A stretch of 10,281 nucleotides of DNA from Alphaproteobacteria bacterium (GCA_028866355.1 JAGWIH010000054.1:1-10281); one strand, 5' to 3'; counted from the first letter of the stretch, positions 1-7,427 are shown. Notes: a model not told the origin generated them from the letters alone. Numbers and translations: made by a program.

Positions 1-914
1 GAAACCGTCTCGAGCACGAACAGGCCGCCGATGATCACCAGGACGAGCTCGTGCTTGGTGATGACGGCGACGATGCCGAGCGCGGCGCCGATCGCGAGCG
101 AGCCGGTGTCGCCCATGAACACCATCGCCGGCGGCGCATTGAACCAGAGGAAGCCGAGCGCGGCGCCAACCAGCGAGCCGCAGAACACGGCAAGCTCGCC
201 AGCACCGGCGATGTGCCAAAGCTGGAGATAGTTGGCGAAAACGAGATTGCCGACGAGATACGAGATCAGCGCGAAGCAGCCGCCAGCGATCATCGCCGGC
301 ACGATGGCGAGGCCGTCGAGGCCGTCGGTCAAATTGACCGCGTTCGATGCACCGGCAATCACGAAGGCGGCGAAGACCAGGAAGAACCAACCGAGATCGG
401 GCAGCACGCCCTTGAAGAACGGCACCGCCAACGAACTGCCGAGCGGCGGATGGGTGATCAGTACGACGGCATAGGCGGCGACGGCGCCGATCGCGAGTTC
501 GATCAGGAATTTTGTTTTGCTCGAAAGCCCTTTGTGCGAGCGGCGGGTCAGCTTGCGATAATCGTCGAAGAAGCCGACCGCGCCGAAGCCGACGGTGACG
601 AACAACGTCACCCAGATATAGGGATTGCTCAGATCGGCCCAGAGCAGCGTCGAGCCGGTGATCGCCAGCAGAATCAGGAACCCGCCCATCGTGGGCGTGC
701 CCTTCTTGGTCAGCAGATGGCTTTCCGGCCCGTCGGTGCGGATCGGCTGACCATGCGCTTGCTTAGAGCGCAGCCAGGCGATGATCGACGGGCCGCAGAT
801 GAAGCTGATGACCAGCGCAGTCACCACCGCGCCACCCGAGCGGAAGGTGATGTAGCGGAACAGGTTGAACGCCACGAAATGTTCGGAATACGGCGCCAGT
901 AACAGGTACAGCAT
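1..914 (-). CDS. mraY: Phospho-N-acetylmuramoyl-pentapeptide transferase MraY (C-terminus cut off by window edge)
   Basis: MraY is the integral membrane enzyme that transfers phospho-MurNAc-pentapeptide from UDP to undecaprenyl phosphate, giving lipid I, the first membrane step of peptidoglycan synthesis. The 304 residues in the window are intact and match the family along their length. Visible signatures are the Mg/catalytic pair DDYRK at residues 117-121, NLTDGLDGLA at about 194-203, and MGDTGS at 267-272 with the catalytic-type Asp269. Hydrophobic helices alternate throughout, for example near residues 28-48, 77-93 and 100-116. The family is usually about 360 residues, so roughly 55 residues, including the HHH motif of the last cytoplasmic loop, lie beyond the left edge. 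The ATG start (914-912) is preceded by a GAGG about 10 nt upstream and sits only 3 nt after the murF stop, so it is the next gene of the same operon. The identification is secure. Confidence 0.97.
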   Translation of the reverse strand, partial: MLYLLLAPYSEHFVAFNLFRYITFRSGGAVVTALVISFICGPSIIAWLRSKQAHGQPIRTDGPESHLLTKKGTPTMGGFLILLAITGSTLLWADLSNPYIWVTLFVTVGFGAVGFFDDYRKLTRRSHKGLSSKTKFLIELAIGAVAAYAVVLITHPPLGSSLAVPFFKGVLPDLGWFFLVFAAFVIAGASNAVNLTDGLDGLAIVPAMIAGGCFALISYLVGNLVFANYLQLWHIAGAGELAVFCGSLVGAALGFLWFNAPPAMVFMGDTGSLAIGAALGIVAVITKHELVLVIIGGLFVLETV

Positions 915-917
915 CGC

Positions 918-2318
918 TCAGTGCCTCGCCGTCTCGGGCGCCGTCGACAGGCGCGCGATCACATCGCGCATGCGGCTGCCGTACGAGCCCTTGACCATGA
1001 CGACATCGCCGGTCTTGAGCCGATTCACGATGGCGTCTGCCATCGCGGGAGCGGTCGTCGCGTGGGCGCCGCGTCGCCGCGCCGGCAGCACGTCGTAAAG
1101 CGCGCGCATCGCCTCGCCGACCGTGAAGACCAAATCGACGTTGGCGTCGCGCAGTGGATCGGCAAGTTCGGCGTGCAGCCGCATGGCATCGGCGCCCAAT
1201 TCGAGCATGTCGCCGAGCACGGCAATGCGCCGGCCACCGCTTTCCGGCCGCGTCGCGCCAAGCACCGCGATGGCCGCGCGCATCGACGCCGGACTGGCGT
1301 TATAGCTTTCGTCGATCAGCAGTGCTTCGCCGCCGGCGGCCGCGATCTTGCGCCGCGAGCCGCGTCCCGCCATCGGTTCAAGCGTCGCCATTGTCGCCGC
1401 CGCGGTGCCGATATCGCCGCCGGCGGCGTGCACGGCGGCCAGAACGGCGAGGCTGTTCATCACCCAATGTCGACCAGGCAACGCCAGGCAATAGTCGACG
1501 ATCTCGCCTAGCACCGACGCGGTAACCGCGCTGGCGCTGGCGTGCAGGTGGCAATCGATGAGATGCACTGCCGCGTCGGCATGGGCGCCGAAATCGACGA
1601 TGCGGCCGACACCGGCAGCCGTGGCGCGCGCCGCGAGACGGTCGAAATGCGGATTGTCGCGATTGAGGACGGCGGTGCCGCGCGCGTCCATGCCGTTGAA
1701 GATTTCGGCCTTGGCGTCGGCGATCGCTTCGACCGACGGAAAGAATCCGAGATGGGCCGGCTCGACCGTAGTGATCACGGCGACGTCGGGCCGGACCAGG
1801 CGCGTCAGCTTGTCGATCTCGCCGGGATGGTTCATGCCCATCTCGAAAACGCCGTAGGCCGTCTCGCGCGGCATGCGCGCGAGCGACAGCGGCACGCCCC
1901 ACTGGTTATTGAGACTGCCGGCCGACGCATGCGTCGCGCCTTGGCGCTCAAGCGCGTGGCGTAGCGCCTCCTTGGTTCCGGTCTTGCCGACGCTGCCGGT
2001 GACACCGATGACTTTGGCGCCGGTGCGGGCGCGCGCGGCCCGGCCGAGATCCTCGAGGCCCGTTTGCGTGTCGCCGACGACCAGCAACGGTTTCGCCACG
2101 CTGGTCAAGGTCTTGGCGACCATTGCCGCGGCCGCGCCTTTGGCGAAGGCATCCGTCGTGAATTCGTGGGCGTCGTATTTCGGACCCTTGAGCGCGACGA
2201 ACAGATCGCCGGGCGACAACGACCGGCTGTCGATCGATATGCCTTGCGCGCTCCAGGCGCCGGTATTGGTGCCGCCGGTTGCCGCGGCGGCGTCGGCGGC
2301 AGTCCACAGCGCGCTCAT
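918..2318 (-). CDS. murF: UDP-N-acetylmuramoyl-tripeptide--D-alanyl-D-alanine ligase MurF
   Basis: MurF is the cytoplasmic ATP-dependent ligase that adds D-Ala-D-Ala to UDP-MurNAc-tripeptide and completes the pentapeptide precursor used by MraY, the next gene. The 466-residue protein has the three-domain Mur ligase layout. An N-terminal substrate-binding domain (about 1-100) is followed by the ATP-binding domain with P-loop GSVGKTGTK at 108-116, SLNNQWGVPLSL at 135-146, EMGMNHPGEI at 159-168 and the AKAEIF lysine near 203, which fits the carbamylated lysine of the family. The C-terminal domain shows LIDESYNASP at 334-343 and VLGDMLELG at 367-375. The P-loop has Val and Gly where many MurF proteins have Asn and Thr; this looks like lineage variation and the invariant GKT is kept. 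The ATG overlaps the murE stop (ATGA), and a GGAGG lies about 7-11 nt upstream, so translation is probably coupled. Confidence 0.98.
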   Translation of the reverse strand: MSALWTAADAAAATGGTNTGAWSAQGISIDSRSLSPGDLFVALKGPKYDAHEFTTDAFAKGAAAAMVAKTLTSVAKPLLVVGDTQTGLEDLGRAARARTGAKVIGVTGSVGKTGTKEALRHALERQGATHASAGSLNNQWGVPLSLARMPRETAYGVFEMGMNHPGEIDKLTRLVRPDVAVITTVEPAHLGFFPSVEAIADAKAEIFNGMDARGTAVLNRDNPHFDRLAARATAAGVGRIVDFGAHADAAVHLIDCHLHASASAVTASVLGEIVDYCLALPGRHWVMNSLAVLAAVHAAGGDIGTAAATMATLEPMAGRGSRRKIAAAGGEALLIDESYNASPASMRAAIAVLGATRPESGGRRIAVLGDMLELGADAMRLHAELADPLRDANVDLVFTVGEAMRALYDVLPARRRGAHATTAPAMADAIVNRLKTGDVVMVKGSYGSRMRDVIARLSTAPETARH

Positions 2319-3781
2319 GCGGCGCCTCCGACCGCGGCGCGGGCTTCGATGCGGTCATCGAAGGGCAGCGTGCGCACGCCGACGATCTGGCCGCTTTCGT
2401 GGCCTTTGCCGGCGATGAGCAGCACGTCGCCGGCTTGGAGCAATTTGGCGGCGGCGCGGATGGCGGCGCGGCGGTCGCCGATTTCGCGTCCGCCGGGACA
2501 GGCGGCGAGAATGGCGTGGCGGATCGCCGCCGGATCTTCCGACCGTGGGTTGTCGTCAGTGACGATAGCGATATCGGCGAGCCGCGCGGCGATGGCGCCC
2601 ATCTGTGGCCGCTTGCCGGTGTCGCGATCGCCGCCGCAGCCGAAGACAACGATCAGCCGCTTCGTGGTGTGCGGCCGCAGCGCCATCAGCGCGGTCTCAA
2701 GCGCGTCGGGCGTGTGCGCGTAATCGACGATCAACGGTGCGCCGGCGGGGTGCGTCGCGGCGAGTTCCATGCGGCCGGGCACGCCTTCGAGGCGCGGCAG
2801 AGCGTCGAGCGCGGTGTCCGGTGGCGTTCCAGTGGCGATCGCGAGACCGACTGCCGCAAGCGCATTCATCGCCTGAAAGGTTCCGAGCAGCGGCATTTCG
2901 AGTTGCCGTGACGGTGCGCCAGAGGCAGCAATCTCGATTGCTAGGCCGCGCGCGGTCGGCGTGGCGGCCGTCAACCTGAGCTCGGCGTCTGGCGCCATGC
3001 CGAAGGCGATCACGCGCTGACCGCGTGCCTTGGCGACGTCGACCAGCGTGCGGCCGGCCTTGTCATCGATGTTGATGACGGCGACGGCTGACGCCGGAAG
3101 CAATTCGGCGAACAATCGCCGCTTGGCGGCGAAGTAATGCGCCATGTCACCGTGATAATCGAGATGGTCGCGCGTCAGGTTGGTGAAGGCCGCCGCCGCC
3201 AGCGTCACGCCATCGAGGCGGAACTGATCGAGGCCGTGCGACGATGCTTCCAGAGCGACGTGTTCGATGCCGGCCTGCACGAGGTCATGCAGGATTTCAT
3301 GCAGCTTGACCGGATCCGGCGTGGTGAGCGCGCCCGGCCGGATTATGCCGGGTGCAACGAGGCCGATGGTGCCGACGCTGGCCGCCTTGAGTCCTTGGGC
3401 CGCCCAAATCTGTCGCGTGAAAACCGCGACCGACGTTTTGCCGTTGGTGCCGGTCACCGCGGCAATGGTCGACGGCTGCGGCGCGTAAAAGCGCGCGGCC
3501 ATGCGTGCGAACCGGCGGCGAGGATTCCGGTCGGCGATCACCGGCACGGCAACCGGCTCCTCGAGCGGCGCTTCGTCGGTGAGGATTGCGGTCGCTCCGC
3601 GGGCGAGTGCATCGCCGAGATAACGGCGGCCGTGTTCGTGCGCGCCGCCCAATGCGGCGAACAAATAACCGGGCTTCACGTCGCGGGAATCAGAAGTCAG
3701 GCCACAAATCTCGGGATCGCCCATCGTTGGCGCGTCGCGGTGCGGGCGCGATCCGCCGTCCATGATCTCAGTTAGCCGCAA
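2315..3781 (-). CDS. murE: UDP-N-acetylmuramoyl-L-alanyl-D-glutamate--2,6-diaminopimelate ligase MurE
   Basis: MurE adds meso-diaminopimelate to UDP-MurNAc-L-Ala-D-Glu in the cytoplasm, using ATP. Over 488 residues the sequence shows a Mur N-terminal domain with GLTSDSR near 27-33, P-loop GTNGKT at 111-116, EASSHGLDQFRLDG at 178-191, TNLTRDHLDYHG at 200-211, a lysine at 220 in AAKRRLF that fits the carbamylated lysine, DYAHTPDAL at 353-361, DDNPRSEDP at 409-417 and GKGHE at 458-462. The DNPR box is the known marker for meso-DAP rather than lysine. I chose the TTG at 3781-3779 as start because an AGGGA sits 8-12 nt upstream and the resulting MRLTEIM matches the usual MurE N-terminus. It overlaps the ftsI end by 14 nt. 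The alternative ATG at 3763-3761 has a weaker ribosome binding site and would drop six residues. The stop overlaps the murF start. Confidence 0.97.
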   Translation of the reverse strand: MRLTEIMDGGSRPHRDAPTMGDPEICGLTSDSRDVKPGYLFAALGGAHEHGRRYLGDALARGATAILTDEAPLEEPVAVPVIADRNPRRRFARMAARFYAPQPSTIAAVTGTNGKTSVAVFTRQIWAAQGLKAASVGTIGLVAPGIIRPGALTTPDPVKLHEILHDLVQAGIEHVALEASSHGLDQFRLDGVTLAAAAFTNLTRDHLDYHGDMAHYFAAKRRLFAELLPASAVAVINIDDKAGRTLVDVAKARGQRVIAFGMAPDAELRLTAATPTARGLAIEIAASGAPSRQLEMPLLGTFQAMNALAAVGLAIATGTPPDTALDALPRLEGVPGRMELAATHPAGAPLIVDYAHTPDALETALMALRPHTTKRLIVVFGCGGDRDTGKRPQMGAIAARLADIAIVTDDNPRSEDPAAIRHAILAACPGGREIGDRRAAIRAAAKLLQAGDVLLIAGKGHESGQIVGVRTLPFDDRIEARAAVGGAA

Positions 3782-5516
3782 GTTTCCGTCCCTGCGGGCT
3801 GGGCAAGCCGACCATCAGAGAACGGCGAATTTCGGGCGAATTTTCGTCCACCGGGTGGATTCCAACGATCGGCGCCATGCGCATGACGATGCGTTTGACC
3901 GCCGGGGCGGCAACCATGCCACCGGTTGCGAAGCCGCCCGTGCTGCGGTCGCCATGCGGCTCGTCGAGCATCACCAGGACGAGGAATTTCGGGTCGTTGA
4001 TGGGGAAGACGCCGACGAACGACGACAACAGCTTGTGCGTCTCGTAACGGCCGGCCGCATCCTTTTCGGCGGTTCCGGTCTTGCCGCCGATGAGATAGCC
4101 CGAGCCGCCGGCGAACTTGCCGGTGCCGCCTTCAACGACCAACCGCATTAGTTGGCGCATCTCGGTCGAAGTCGTCGTCGAAACCACGCGGCGGCCGTCG
4201 GGCGATATCCCGTCGGGCCGCTTGATAATGGTCGGCGGATAATAGATGCCGCCGTTCGCGATCGCGCTTGCGCCGGCGGCGAGCTGCAATGGGCTGATCG
4301 AGATGCCGTGACCGAAGGCGATCGTCATGACGTTGATCGGCCGCCACGGGGTGGGATAGAGCGGCGTTCCTTCGGGAAGCTCGAAAGCCGGCGGATGCAA
4401 CAGATCGAGCCGTGTCAGGAACTCGCGCTGCCGGTCGGCGCCGGCTTCGGCGGCTTCGCGCGCCGACCCGATATTGGACGAGTATTCGAAGATCTCAGGC
4501 ACGCTCAACCAACGCTTCTTCGGCTCGTCGTCGTGGATGACGAAGCGGCTGACCGCGAGCGGCTTGGTGGCGTCGAACGTCGAGGCGAGAGTTACGACGC
4601 CATCGTCGAGCACCATCGCCGTGTTAAAAATCTTGAGCACCGAGCCCATTTCGTATGTGCCGAGCGTCGCGCGATTGAAAAGCTGCGCCGGGCTGGCGAT
4701 GCCCGGATTGGCCGGGTCGAAATCGGGCAACGACACCAGCGCTAGAATCTCACCAGTGTGTACGTTCATGATCAGGCCGGCGGCGCCGATGGCTTTGAAT
4801 TCGGCGACTTGGCGTGCGATCTCGCTGCGCAGGATATATTGCAGGCGCACGTCGACCGACAGCTGCACCGGTTGGTCGCTGTGTTTCAGCGTCTGGTCGA
4901 AGCTATGCTCGATACCAGCCAATCCGTTGTCATCGACGCCGACGTAACCGACGACTTCCGACGTCAATGCGCCTTCGGGATAGACGCGCTTGCCTTCGCC
5001 CTGGAACTGCAAACCGGGAACGCCGAGCGCGTTGACGGCGCTTTCTTGCTGGGGTGTTAACCGGCGGTCGAGCCAGACGAAGCTCTTGTCGGTGTCGAGT
5101 CGGGCGTAGATTTCGCTTTCCGTCAGCTCGTGCAGGATCGCGGCGAGTTGACGCGCCGTGGCGCGCTTGTCGTCGATCAGTTTCGGATTGGCGAACAGCG
5201 ACGGCGCTTGAAGCGTCGTTGCCAGCATCACGCCGTTGCGGTCGATGATGTTGGCGCGCGCCACGACCGGCTTCACGGTGGCATGACCGTGGGCGAGGCG
5301 AACGTCGCCAGCCTTGAAACCCGCGACTTCGACCAGCCGTGCGCCGATCACCAAGAACGCCAGCACGAACAATGCGCCGGTGATCAGCAGGCGGGTATGG
5401 CTGAGTTCAATCGAGGTTTGCGCCGTTCCTTCGGGGGGCGCCGACGCGCTGGCTTGTGGCCGGAAGTGGCGAGGCCGGCAAGGATCGTCCCTGACAGCGT
5501 CGGGCGGACGCTTCAT
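3768..5516 (-). CDS. ftsI: Septal peptidoglycan transpeptidase FtsI (penicillin-binding protein 3)
   Basis: FtsI is the class B penicillin-binding protein that cross-links septal peptidoglycan together with FtsW. This 582-residue copy has a cytoplasmic N-terminal tail of about 40 residues, one transmembrane helix at about 42-64, a dimerisation/pedestal domain opening with RANIIDRNGVMLA (87-99), and a transpeptidase domain. The three penicillin-binding motifs are present: SVLK at 292-295 with the nucleophile Ser292, SSN at 346-348, and KTG at 479-481 within GGKTGTAEK. The SxxK box reads SVLK, where STFK or STVK is more common; Ser and Lys are intact, so activity is expected. The ATG start overlaps the ftsL stop (ATGA), and a GAGGG lies 5-9 nt upstream inside ftsL. 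The last 14 nt overlap the murE start. Family and role are secure, and beta-lactams would be expected to acylate Ser292. Confidence 0.97.
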   Translation of the reverse strand: MKRPPDAVRDDPCRPRHFRPQASASAPPEGTAQTSIELSHTRLLITGALFVLAFLVIGARLVEVAGFKAGDVRLAHGHATVKPVVARANIIDRNGVMLATTLQAPSLFANPKLIDDKRATARQLAAILHELTESEIYARLDTDKSFVWLDRRLTPQQESAVNALGVPGLQFQGEGKRVYPEGALTSEVVGYVGVDDNGLAGIEHSFDQTLKHSDQPVQLSVDVRLQYILRSEIARQVAEFKAIGAAGLIMNVHTGEILALVSLPDFDPANPGIASPAQLFNRATLGTYEMGSVLKIFNTAMVLDDGVVTLASTFDATKPLAVSRFVIHDDEPKKRWLSVPEIFEYSSNIGSAREAAEAGADRQREFLTRLDLLHPPAFELPEGTPLYPTPWRPINVMTIAFGHGISISPLQLAAGASAIANGGIYYPPTIIKRPDGISPDGRRVVSTTTSTEMRQLMRLVVEGGTGKFAGGSGYLIGGKTGTAEKDAAGRYETHKLLSSFVGVFPINDPKFLVLVMLDEPHGDRSTGGFATGGMVAAPAVKRIVMRMAPIVGIHPVDENSPEIRRSLMVGLPSPQGRKLAAN

Positions 5517-5845
5517 CGCGCCCTCGCGCTGGCGACTTGCGGCGGCGTCGCCGCCGGCGCGCTGCGCATGGGGATCTGATTGAGCTGCGCCGGCTGCACG
5601 ATCTGCGCCGGTACGACGGGCTGCAATTTCAGCGAAACGCCGTTGAGCTGGTCGAGCCGCTGTGGATCGTCAAGCAGCGTCCATTCGGCGGCCAACACGC
5701 GGGTCTCTTCGCGGGTCACCGCAATCTGATGGTTGAGCCGCGTCAGCTCGTCGTCGAGTTTGGCGACGTGGAACTTAACCTGGAACATCGCATAGCCGGC
5801 GATCACCACCGCCAGCGTCCAGAGGATCGTGCTCAGCCGGATCAT
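5513..5845 (-). CDS. ftsL: Cell division protein FtsL
   Basis: This 110-residue bitopic membrane protein fits FtsL, which forms the FtsQLB complex that activates FtsWI at the septum. It has a very short cytoplasmic start, a transmembrane helix at about 4-22, and then a periplasmic coiled-coil-like stretch (about 26-57) rich in Leu, Glu and Arg. The segment EWTLLDDPQRLDQL (54-67) resembles the conserved tail of alphaproteobacterial FtsL proteins. The C-terminal 35 residues are Pro/Ala/Gln-rich and probably disordered. FtsL is poorly conserved, so position between rsmH and ftsI is a strong part of the call. The ATG overlaps the rsmH stop (ATGA), and GGGGAGAAG just upstream is a good ribosome binding site. 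Confidence 0.93.
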   Translation of the reverse strand: MIRLSTILWTLAVVIAGYAMFQVKFHVAKLDDELTRLNHQIAVTREETRVLAAEWTLLDDPQRLDQLNGVSLKLQPVVPAQIVQPAQLNQIPMRSAPAATPPQVASARAR

Positions 5846-6786
5846 GCGGCTTCTCCCCAGGCGGGCGCCGTAGTGCGCTCGGCGGTCCGCAGCCGGGCCG
5901 ACCGCGCACGCGGATTGAGCGCGAGTTCGGCCGACGAGGGCGTCACCGGCTTCGGCGTCAACAGACGGAAGCTTGGTTCGCGCTCGCGGGCCGCCGGTAG
6001 ATGCCGGGTGCCGCGCGGTGCATGGCCCGAACGGACGCGCAGGAAGGATTTGACGCGGCGATCTTCGAGCGAATGGAACGAAATCACCGCCAGCCGGCCG
6101 CCTGGCGCGAGCAGCCGCTCGGCGGCGATCAGCCCGCGATCGAGCTCGCCGAGCTCGTCGTTGACGGCGATGCGTAGCGCCTGGAACGTGCGCGTCGCCG
6201 GATCGATCGTGCCCGACGGCGGAACCGAGCGGCGGACAAGAGCGGCTAGCTCGCCGGTCCGGGTGATCGGTGCAGTCTTGCGGGCCGCGAGGATGGCGCG
6301 CGTGACGCGGCGGGCAAAACGCTCTTCGCCGAAATCACGGATGATCTGAACCAGTTCGGTTTCGGACAGACGATTGACCAGATCGGCAGCGCTTTCGCCA
6401 GATTGCGACATGCGCATGTCGAGCGGTCCATCGGCGCGGAACGAAAAGCCACGTGCAGCATCGTCGAGCTGCATCGACGACACGCCGAGATCGAGCACCA
6501 CGCCCGACACTGCGTCGACACCGAGCGGCTTGAGGAGCGATTCCATTTCGGAAAACCGCCCTTCGATCAGCGTCAGCCGGTCGCGATAGGGCGCCGCGAG
6601 TGCGGCCGCCGCCTTGGCCGCTGCCGGGTCGCGGTCGAAGGCGACGACGCGGCACGACGCGGCGTCGAGCAGCGCGCGGCTGTAGCCGCCGGCGCCGAAC
6701 GTGCCGTCGAGGTACAGCGCCCCGTCGCGCGGCATCAGCGCGGCGACCATTTCGGCGAGCAGGACAGGAACATGGGGCGCGGTCAT
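5842..6786 (-). CDS. rsmH: 16S rRNA (cytosine(1402)-N(4))-methyltransferase RsmH (MraW)
   Basis: RsmH uses S-adenosylmethionine to methylate N4 of C1402 in the decoding centre of 16S rRNA. The 314-residue protein begins with HVPVLLAEMV (5-14). It then has the SAM-binding loop YLDGTFGAGGYS (25-36), FDRDP (50-54), VVLDLGVSSMQLD (96-108), FRADGPLDMRM (116-126), RTFQALRIAVNDEL (199-212) and VISFHSLEDRRVK (234-246). The C-terminal NPRARSARLR (291-300) is also typical. Length and motif order are those of the family, with no gaps. It starts at the ATGA overlap with mraZ, where only a weak GAG ribosome binding site is visible, which suggests translational coupling to mraZ. Its presence between mraZ and ftsL is the standard dcw order. 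Confidence 0.98.
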   Translation of the reverse strand: MTAPHVPVLLAEMVAALMPRDGALYLDGTFGAGGYSRALLDAASCRVVAFDRDPAAAKAAAALAAPYRDRLTLIEGRFSEMESLLKPLGVDAVSGVVLDLGVSSMQLDDAARGFSFRADGPLDMRMSQSGESAADLVNRLSETELVQIIRDFGEERFARRVTRAILAARKTAPITRTGELAALVRRSVPPSGTIDPATRTFQALRIAVNDELGELDRGLIAAERLLAPGGRLAVISFHSLEDRRVKSFLRVRSGHAPRGTRHLPAAREREPSFRLLTPKPVTPSSAELALNPRARSARLRTAERTTAPAWGEAA

Positions 6787-7235
6787 TGCGGCTCGCCCGG
6801 TGGCAGCGTCAGACCGCGTTCGCGGATGCGCGCGCGCATCTCTTCCTGGTGCTGACGAAAGCGTTCGGGCTCCCAGATTTGGAACGTCGGGCCGCAGCCG
6901 ACGAAGACGGCTGCCGTCGTCAGGTTGGCGTGGCGGACGAGATCGCTCGGCAGCACGATGCGGCCTTCGCCGTCGAAGTCGAGCGGCCGCAACTCGCCGA
7001 GGATCGCCGACAAGGCATCGCGTTCGTCGGACAGTTCTGGCAGGCGATCAATGCGGCGCGACAAGTCCTCGGCGCGGTCGAGACCAATGGCCTCGATCGC
7101 CGTCAGCTTCACGGCGCGATAGACGACGATGCTTTTGGTGCTGACCGGCGTCAGCGCGGCGCGAAACGCCGCCGGCACCGAAATCCGGCCCTTGCGGTCG
7201 ATCTTGTTGACGTAGGTCGAAAGAAAAACCGCCAA
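6783..7235 (-). CDS. mraZ: Transcriptional regulator MraZ
   Basis: MraZ is a ring-forming DNA-binding protein of the SpoVT/AbrB fold that controls its own dcw operon; in E. coli it is a repressor. The 150 residues contain the two expected half-domains: KIDRKGRISVPAAFRAAL at 11-28 and LDFDGEGRIVLPSDLVRHA at 85-103, each with the DxxGR-(I/V) core, the second followed by FVGCGPTFQIWEPERF. The start is a TTG (7235-7233). It gives the family-typical N-terminus MAVFLSTYVNKID, and a GGGAG lies 8-12 nt upstream, while no ATG or GTG fits. A rare start codon would keep the regulator level low. It is the first gene of the dcw operon, and putative MraZ boxes lie on its promoter at 7320-7353, which supports autoregulation by inference. 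Confidence 0.96.
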   Translation of the reverse strand: MAVFLSTYVNKIDRKGRISVPAAFRAALTPVSTKSIVVYRAVKLTAIEAIGLDRAEDLSRRIDRLPELSDERDALSAILGELRPLDFDGEGRIVLPSDLVRHANLTTAAVFVGCGPTFQIWEPERFRQHQEEMRARIRERGLTLPPGEPQ

Positions 7236-7251
7236 CGCTTCGCTCCCGAAA

Positions 7252-7278
7252 CGGCGCCCCCGCGCCCCTTTGGCGCCG
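7252..7278 (-). promoter_or_regulatory. Possible stem-loop in the mraZ leader RNA
   Basis: A perfect 7-bp inverted repeat (CGGCGCC / GGCGCCG) with a 13-nt loop lies between the inferred transcription start and the GGGAG ribosome binding site of mraZ. The stem ends about 5 nt before GGGAG, so it could modulate ribosome access. In such GC-rich DNA it may be chance, and no known riboswitch class is recognised. Confidence 0.3.
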
Positions 7279-7319
7279 ACGTCCCGGAGACCTGCAAAGC
7301 GGCGGCGCAGGCTCGATTA

Positions 7320-7353
7320 TGGGACTGCATGGGATAGCATGGGATTAAATGGG
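7320..7353 (+). repeat. Four TGGG direct repeats at 10-bp period: putative MraZ operator
   Basis: TGGG occurs at 7320, 7330, 7340 and 7350, that is, four copies with a period of exactly 10 bp, about one helical turn. Several units share more than the core: TGGGATAGCA and TGGGATTAAA begin alike, and TGGGACTGCA and TGGGATAGCA end alike. E. coli MraZ is known to bind TGGGN direct repeats separated by 5 nt upstream of mraZ, which is this same period. The array lies about 85 bp before the mraZ start and overlaps its likely promoter. Read with mraZ the repeats are CCCA. The operator role is inferred from family knowledge and position. Confidence 0.82.
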
Positions 7354-7360
7354 TGGTCAA
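7332..7360 (-). promoter_or_regulatory. Likely sigma70-type promoter of the mraZ/dcw operon
   Basis: On the minus strand TTGACC (7360-7355) is followed after 17 nt by CTATCC (7337-7332), a good match to alphaproteobacterial housekeeping promoters. Transcription would begin near 7325, leaving a leader of about 90 nt before the mraZ TTG. TGGG boxes lie in the spacer, on the -10 box and at the start site, as expected for repression by steric block. A second TTGACC at 7408-7403 has only a poor -10 (TTACGG) 17 nt away and is a weaker candidate. Confidence 0.65.
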
Positions 7361-7413
7361 ATGATTTTCCCGTATAAATCCGTAAGTTAGCGATTGTTTC
7401 GAGGTCAAATTTC

Positions 7414-7427
7414 ATACCCCTCGGTAT
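7414..7427. repeat. Short perfect inverted repeat between rnpB and mraZ
   Basis: ATACC-CCTC-GGTAT is a 5-bp perfect inverted repeat with a 4-nt centre, upstream of the second TTGACC box in the AT-richer part of the intergenic region. It could be a protein binding site or a small hairpin in an rnpB read-through transcript. There is no uridine run of terminator length after it. The rest of 7428-7504 shows nothing I can name. Confidence 0.25.

Noticed and set aside
51..902. A 283-codon plus-strand frame opposite mraY
   Set aside because: It is complementary to conserved MraY coding sequence; its low-complexity Glu/Arg/Asp/Ala composition is that of an antisense shadow, and it has no domain I recognise.
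7320..7353. Possible CRISPR or tandem-repeat array
   Set aside because: The repeat core is only 4-5 nt with a 10-bp period; it fits an operator and has none of the repeat/spacer lengths of CRISPR.
7151..7408. An 85-codon minus-strand frame starting upstream of mraZ
   Set aside because: It begins upstream of the inferred transcription start, runs through the promoter and operator, and overlaps mraZ in another frame. Composition looks non-coding.
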